NCBI RefSeq assembly: GCF_027579695.1 | Contig: NC_083587.1 | Span: 186,001-250,000 of the forward strand | Direction of reading: 5' to 3' | DNA length: 64,000 nucleotides | From: Neoarius graeffei | Lineage: Eukaryota > Chordata > Actinopteri > Siluriformes > Ariidae | Shown here: positions 59,648 to 64,000 of the stretch, in pieces | How positions within the stretch are numbered: the first letter of the stretch is position 1 | Layout: each line of letters opens with the position of its first letter | The notes under the pieces: model-generated | The model's input: the letters and a program-made list of their open reading frames with translations, nothing else | The model's database searches: none | Told to the model about the DNA's origin: nothing | Program-made: the position numbers and the translations under genes

Positions 59648-60059
59648 CTCACCACACTTCATGTCAATTAAATCTTATTAATAGTAACAGATCTAGATAA
59701 ATCCAGTGACTAAAGACCAAACTTTAATATGCCTACAGTCAATGTTAATGTCAATTATGACTATTATAAATTGCCAATGGTAGACCCTCTGATGATAATG
59801 TTCTTCTAATAATATTTTATTTCTAAGTTAGTAAAAGTACTCATCCTGTAAATGGATCATGATTTGCATATTGCAGATACTCCCATATCCTTAGCCATTT
59901 TGCACTGTTACTATTACCATTTGCACTAATACAATTTGCGCTATTTCTGCTTGTGTGGTATTGTATGGGTGTGCTTTTTTTTAATTAATGCTTGTTTGGT
60001 TTGTGTATTTATGTTTACACCGAGGGTCTTGGAGAAACAATATTTCAAACTGTGAAAAA
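59648..60059. other. Non-coding spacer
   Basis: AT-rich, no recognisable element. Confidence 0.4.
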
Positions 60060-60440
60060 GCCCGTTTGCATGGCTCCGTCCTCCGTTGCACAGTTGCTCT
60101 GTTCACTAGATGAGCTCTAGTGCTCCCTTTTTAGTGAGCTCAGTCAACAGGCTGGTAAAGTCCAAAAAATTAGGAAAAACCTCCTGTAATAGCCAGCCAG
60201 CCCCAGGAACTGCCTCACCCCTTTTTGGTCTTGAGTCTTGGGCAGGCCACAATCGCTGCATTCTTATCAATTTAGGGACGCACCTGCCCATGACCCAAGT
60301 GAAAGCCCAGATACTGTACTTCCACCCACCAAATTGCACACTTCCTTGGGTTTGCTGTGAGTTGTGCATATTTCAGTGATCTCAGGACAGCCCTGGGGTT
60401 TTGGAAATGCCACTGCCAATGTCCCTGTGTGCTCATGACA
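60060..60440 (-). mobile_element. Ty3/Gypsy-type pol fossil
   Basis: A short minus-strand piece of a Ty3/Gypsy LTR-retrotransposon reverse transcriptase, recognised by YLGFHLGHGQVRP-like and FPNFLDFTSLLTELTKKGA-like segments. It is broken, without LTRs, gag or integrase in the window. Its age cannot be told from one copy; it looks old. Confidence 0.75.
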
Positions 60441-60484
60441 GGAATTGAACTATGATGCAACAGCTGGAGCACACCTCTGCAGAG

Positions 60485-61105
60485 CAGGGACCTAATCTGT
60501 GAGCAATGTCCACTGAGTAAGCCAGCTGGTCCACGATGTCCAGGGAAATGTGTTTGAAAATGTCAACGATGATATTCTTCACATTCTCACCTGCTTGCTC
60601 CGGAATGCCAGACACTCGTAGATTCCATTTTCTTTAGGCATCCAGGTTGCTGCATTGTTTCTGAGGACACTGTTCTCTTTTTCTAAGATGTGGACTTTAC
60701 TTTGTAAGGCAACGACTTTATTTTTCACGTCTTCTACCTGTTTCCCCATAGAATCAAGGACGTCGGTGACACTTTTAATGGAATTTGTATTATCTTTAAC
60801 CATTGCCTCAAGTGACTGCAGCCCTTTGAGAGATTCTTCTTGCATCTTTTCAATTCTTTCCATTATTTTTAGCAAAAGCAAGATGGGCACAGCCTCTTTA
60901 TGATCCTCGTCACTGGCACGTGTCTTCGACTTTTTGGCTGGTCATGGTTTCAGGGTTTCTGGTAGTGGCACCAAACACTGTTCCATTCCGTCTTGTAAAC
61001 CATCTGGTTCAAACTTTTCACTCAGAGACTCTCTGGCATAGAAATGCATTACAGCGCAGCTATCTTCCTCTGTTTCCATATTGATGGATAACCTGAAAAA
61101 ATAGC
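60485..61105 (-). pseudogene. L1-type (Tx1-like) ORF1 remnant
   Basis: Minus-strand frames read METEEDSCAVMHFYARESLS, then a leucine-rich coiled coil (MERIEKMQEESLKGLQSLEA through VVALQSKVHILEKENSVL), then LRVSGIPEQAGENVKNIIVD and YSVDIAHRLGP, the RRM-like part of L1-type ORF1 proteins. The pieces lie in different frames, so it is broken. It abuts the Ty3/Gypsy fossil. ORF2 is not present. Confidence 0.65.
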
Positions 61106-61126
61106 AAGTATGCTTACCAACCAAGG

Positions 61127-61405
61127 GCGGCTGGTGCATAAGGGCGATTGGGCGACGCACTGCCAAAACAAAAAAAAAATTTTTTTTTTCTTTTTTTAAA
61201 ACAAACTTTCACCAGCGCTGCTTGAGGCTGTTTTAATCTGTCTCTGGGTATCATTGTCCAATCAGGGTGGTCTTGCTTCTAGTGTACCGCCCCTTTTGGG
61301 GCGATTTCAGTCACGTTGAAAATCGCCCAAGAGTTCACTGATAGAGTCCCATGTTAATATATTTTTTTTCTCCTGACTGACACTTCAATGCTATCTCTAT
61401 GGGTT

Positions 61406-61441
<36 letters not shown>

Positions 61442-62160
61442 CTTGCCCTAACGTGCTTACGTCACTGCGAAGCGCGGCAAAGTTGCATTCGATCTGCTCA
61501 GTTTCTGAGGTGAGATGGATGCGGGAAGCAATTCAGTGCGGTCCTTAAAAGAAGTTCCATTTAGTCAGCAATCAAATCGAGCTTAATTGGCAACAAAACA
61601 AGCTGGACCCCCCTCGACCAAATCTAAACATAAAACAAATTTCGACAAGGGGGGGAATCATATACTTGAGGTTTTACTTCAACATGGTCCCAGCGCAAAT
61701 CCTGGCGAGCTGGCTGCGAGGAAGCCTCAGCAGTTTTCTGCTCCCCCTGCTTACTTTTCCACCCTGGAGGTGGCTCCACAGACAACACTGCTTGGACGGT
61801 CACTGGAGTTTCGGACATGCATCATTTGTCGGAGAAAATAAAAAAACATGAGTCATCAAAGATTCACATGGGCAGCTGCGTGAAATGTTCGGCTTATGGG
61901 AGAGTGAACATCGCTACACAACTGGATGAGGGCTACAGGCTAGCAGTTCACCGCCACAATGATGAGGTGAGCAAGAACAGGCACATATTAAACCGGCTCA
62001 TCCAATGCGTGAAATTTTGTGGAGTGTTCGAGTTAGCTCTACGAGGCAAAGACGAAACTGAGGGCTCCAGTCACCGTGGTGTTTTTCTGGGTTTGGTTGC
62101 CTTCGTGACTCACACAAACACACACACACACACAGTCACAGAATCCGTTCACTTTTGATG
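61127..62160 (+). mobile_element. DUF4371-type hAT fragment
   Basis: GGGCGGCTGGTGCATAAGGG resembles the left end seen at 26372. Pieces of a ZMYM1-like transposase follow: HMVPAQ-type decayed sequence at about 61680, CIICR near 61820, then HLSEKIKKHESSKIHMGS, RLAVHRHNDEVSKNRHILNR and LIQCVKFCGVFELALRGKDE to about 62060. The DUF4371 region is recognisable; the catalytic RNase H-like part and the right end are missing. Frame changes separate the pieces. Confidence 0.7.
61408..61440. repeat. 33-base G run
   Basis: Thirty-three consecutive G, in the 5' part of the hAT fragment. Long G runs form quadruplexes and are often mis-sized in assemblies. Confidence 0.95.
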
Positions 62161-62712
62161 TTTTCAATGTGCATTTTTATATTTGCCACACTTTGCTCTG
62201 AGAGTTAGCACTTTGGTAATATCCTTGGTAAATACCAGTAATTGCAAGATCTAAAGATCCACTCATCTATTTATTCAACTGCTATTGTTATGTTAGCCAA
62301 CTATTTACAATGTTTTGTTACAGTCAATGCACTTTCCTGTTTGTCCTTAAGTTGCACAGTCTGTAAAATTCATGCTGGTCATGGAGTTTGAAGTACAAAA
62401 TCTATTTACAGAACATTCTGTAGAACAGTTGACTTGCTACCTAGGTCAATTTACTTCAGTCCTGTGGACATTTATGGTCCGTGTAGACATAACGGGGGCA
62501 TAATGAAAGAAAACAAGGATTAAAAAGTTGTTTCTGAGCGAGGTCCATGTAGTAGCTATTTAGTTTATCAATTAGGTTCATTCTAATCAGCCCTTAAGCA
62601 TATTTAGCAATTCAGCAAATTAGGTTTTGTCTTCATGTTGCGGAGCTCCACAAATCACATACTGTATTACACTGATGCCATCTTGGCTGCCCCCTGTTGC
62701 TCTATGTAGTTC
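62161..62712. other. Non-coding spacer
   Basis: No coding, RNA or terminal-repeat signal seen. Confidence 0.4.
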
Positions 62713-62943
62713 TCATAACAGGCTTATTATATAAATATACAGCAATAATGTTCCAACAAATATTTTAATGAGTCTGAGTTTTGACTTTGACAGAGTTACT
62801 AACACACCAATGATCATTGCATCATACAAAATAAATAAACGCACACACGCACACACACACAGGCGAGGTGGCCGAGAGGTTAAGGCGATGGACTGCTAAT
62901 CCATTGTGCTCTGCATGCGTGGGTTCAAATCCCACCCTTGTCG
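62713..62943 (+). repeat. Duplicated tRNA-Ser segment, copy B
   Basis: Matches 50106-50332 from TCATAACAGGCTTATTA to the tRNA 3' end, with few substitutions and a longer CA run (near 62840-62860). Confidence 0.92.
62862..62943 (+). tRNA. tRNA-Ser(GCT), copy B
   Basis: 82 nt, anticodon GCT at 62895-62897, type II variable arm. The acceptor GGCGAGG pairs with CCTTGTC through two G-U pairs. The B box GGTTCAAATCC fits the consensus, unlike copy A; the A box shares the AGAGG change. A TTTT follows at about 62955. It decodes AGY serine codons if expressed. It is the better of the two copies, but could still be a tRNA-derived repeat. Confidence 0.7.
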
Positions 62944-62958
62944 GGTGCCTGCCCTTTT

Positions 62959-63108
62959 GGGTGGCACGGTGGTGTAGTGGTTAGCATGGTCGCCTCACAG
63001 CAAGAAGGCTCCGGGTTCGCGAGGGCCTTTCTGTGTGGAGTTTGCATGTTCTCCCTGTGTCTGCGTGGGTGTCCTCTGGATGCTCTGGTTTCCCCCACAA
63101 TCCAAAGA
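62959..63108 (+). mobile_element. V-SINE-type SINE, 3'-truncated, next to tRNA-Ser copy B
   Basis: GGGTGGCACGGTGGTGTAGT starts 16 bp after the tRNA. The head has lost the middle (GGTTCGCGAGGGCC), and the core ends at CAATCCAAAGAAGG; no tail follows. Confidence 0.85.
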
Positions 63109-63245
63109 AGGTTGAAAGCTAACCTTCACAGCTCATCAGAGGAGCATATCAGCAGAAAAGTAGTGTGGAGTTAGTTGATTAGGTAATTGTTACAAACAGT
63201 GCCAAGGTTGTGGGTTTAATCCAAATAGTGGCTGTTTTCACAGAT
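63109..63245. other. Non-coding spacer
   Basis: Nothing recognised. Confidence 0.4.
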
Positions 63246-64000
63246 GCATGGGCGCCGCCAGGGGGGGAAAGGTTAGAACAAGGCCCAGCACTGCCATGGG
63301 GCCCTTTAAGGGGCTGATAATATGATTTTAATAAGACTTTTGAAATAACAACAATGCAATATTCCATCTGGTAAAATGAGCTAATTGAACAAGGTTGTCT
63401 AATTCTTGAGTTCTTCAACATATTGTCATTTAACCCTCCCCCTTTTGCGAAATGGTACGGTCCAGTTCTGGTAGAAGCGCGATGCGTTAAATCTGTGTGC
63501 TGATCAGTGCAATGCTACTTGCTGCTGTGTCGCGGTGCAGCAGCCAGCCAGCCAGCAGTGGAGTGCGTACAGTCTATGATCGCTAAATATGAAGCGTGGC
63601 TGTCAAAAACGTAAAGAAAGGCAGCTGAAAGCTGAGAGGGACCGGAGAGGCAGGCAACTGGTCACTAAGTTTTTCCCAAAGAAAGGTAGCTATCGCTCAC
63701 ATGTTCAAAATATCAGCGAATGGTAAATGAACAGTATGAACGTGTTTGGATTAGCCTATCAAGAGAACACTTTTACAGTTTGTACAGTGACATTTTTTCC
63801 ATTTTAATAACTGAACTGACTTGTGTGATAAACAAGATGAAATATTACATTATGCTGGTGCTAATAACTAGTGCTAATAACCAGTTTCATAACTAATGGG
63901 GTGCCCTAAATATGCACAGATTCAGCCTCAGGGGGACCTCCGCCCTACCAAACCACTGAACCCCCCTTTGGAGAAGGAGGTAAGCAGCAATACAACCCAT
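63246..64000 (+). mobile_element. Left part of another DUF4371-type hAT element, cut by the window end
   Basis: GGGCGCCGCCAGGGGGG near 63251 is a hAT-type start. At 63590 the frame MKRGCQKRKERQLKAERDRR and GRQLVTKFFPKK resembles the N-terminus of ZMYM1-like transposases and is followed by a GTAGCT-type splice donor context. The rest lies beyond the window. Confidence 0.55.

Noticed and set aside
62713-62943. Assembly duplicate of 50106-50332
   Set aside because: The copies differ by substitutions, by CA-run length and by the attached SINE, so they are separate loci.

Overview
The window is nuclear DNA from a vertebrate, almost certainly a teleost fish. The evidence is V-SINE type SINEs, an intact Rex3 (RTE clade) LINE, L2-type LINEs, Tc1-like and hAT transposons typical of fish, and a block of intronless replication-dependent histone genes. 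I could not fix the species. There is no bacterial-style operon; most of the window is satellite DNA and nested transposable elements.

Layout. (1) 1-26371: a near-uninterrupted satellite of about 850 head-to-tail 31-bp monomers in two main sequence classes, organised in recent higher-order duplications (96-, 36-, 52- and about 87-monomer blocks, many in exact multiples of 31 bp). (2) 26372-28073: the end of the satellite domain. A hAT-like fragment sits exactly where the array flips polarity, about eight inverted monomers follow, and then comes a second 31-bp family (36 monomers, 1116 bp) whose variable part contains TTTTTAGGGTT. (3) 28.1-29.86 kb: AT-rich DNA with one SINE and an (AC)n run. 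(4) 29.86-33.11 kb: a histone block with H2A(+), a 5'-truncated H3(+), H2B(-) and H4(-), each followed by the 3' stem-loop GGCTCTTTTAAGAGCC. H2A, H2B and H4 look whole. The H3 copy has lost its N-terminal tail and its start codon. No H1 is present. (5) 33.1-35.5 kb: spacer with several CCAAT-type boxes. (6) 35.5-50.6 kb: a nest of elements. An intact DD37E Tc1-like transposon lies inside a frameshifted Jockey/CR1-like LINE; next to it an L2 LINE is split by a SINE and by an ISL2EU-like transposon that carries a 450-bp palindrome; a second L2 LINE is split by three SINEs and a 702-bp inverted-repeat element; Tc1 scraps and tRNA-derived copies follow. (7) 50.7-54.1 kb: a complete Rex3 element on the minus strand with a 1057-codon open frame and a 10-bp target duplication. 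(8) 54.3-59.6 kb: a small inverted-repeat element, then a 4.46-kb hAT element with a BED-finger exon and a LINE fragment inside it. (9) 59.6-64 kb: a Ty3/Gypsy pol fossil, an L1-type ORF1 remnant, two DUF4371-type hAT fragments, a 33-G run and a second copy of a tRNA-Ser(GCT) segment first seen at 50.1-50.3 kb.

The host genes that look functional are the three whole histone genes and possibly one tRNA-Ser(GCT). The most unusual structures are the satellite with its nested amplification history and dense AP-1-type heptamers, the polarity switch at its edge, the large palindrome in the ISL2EU-like element, and the duplicated tRNA-Ser segments that are both followed directly by SINE sequence.
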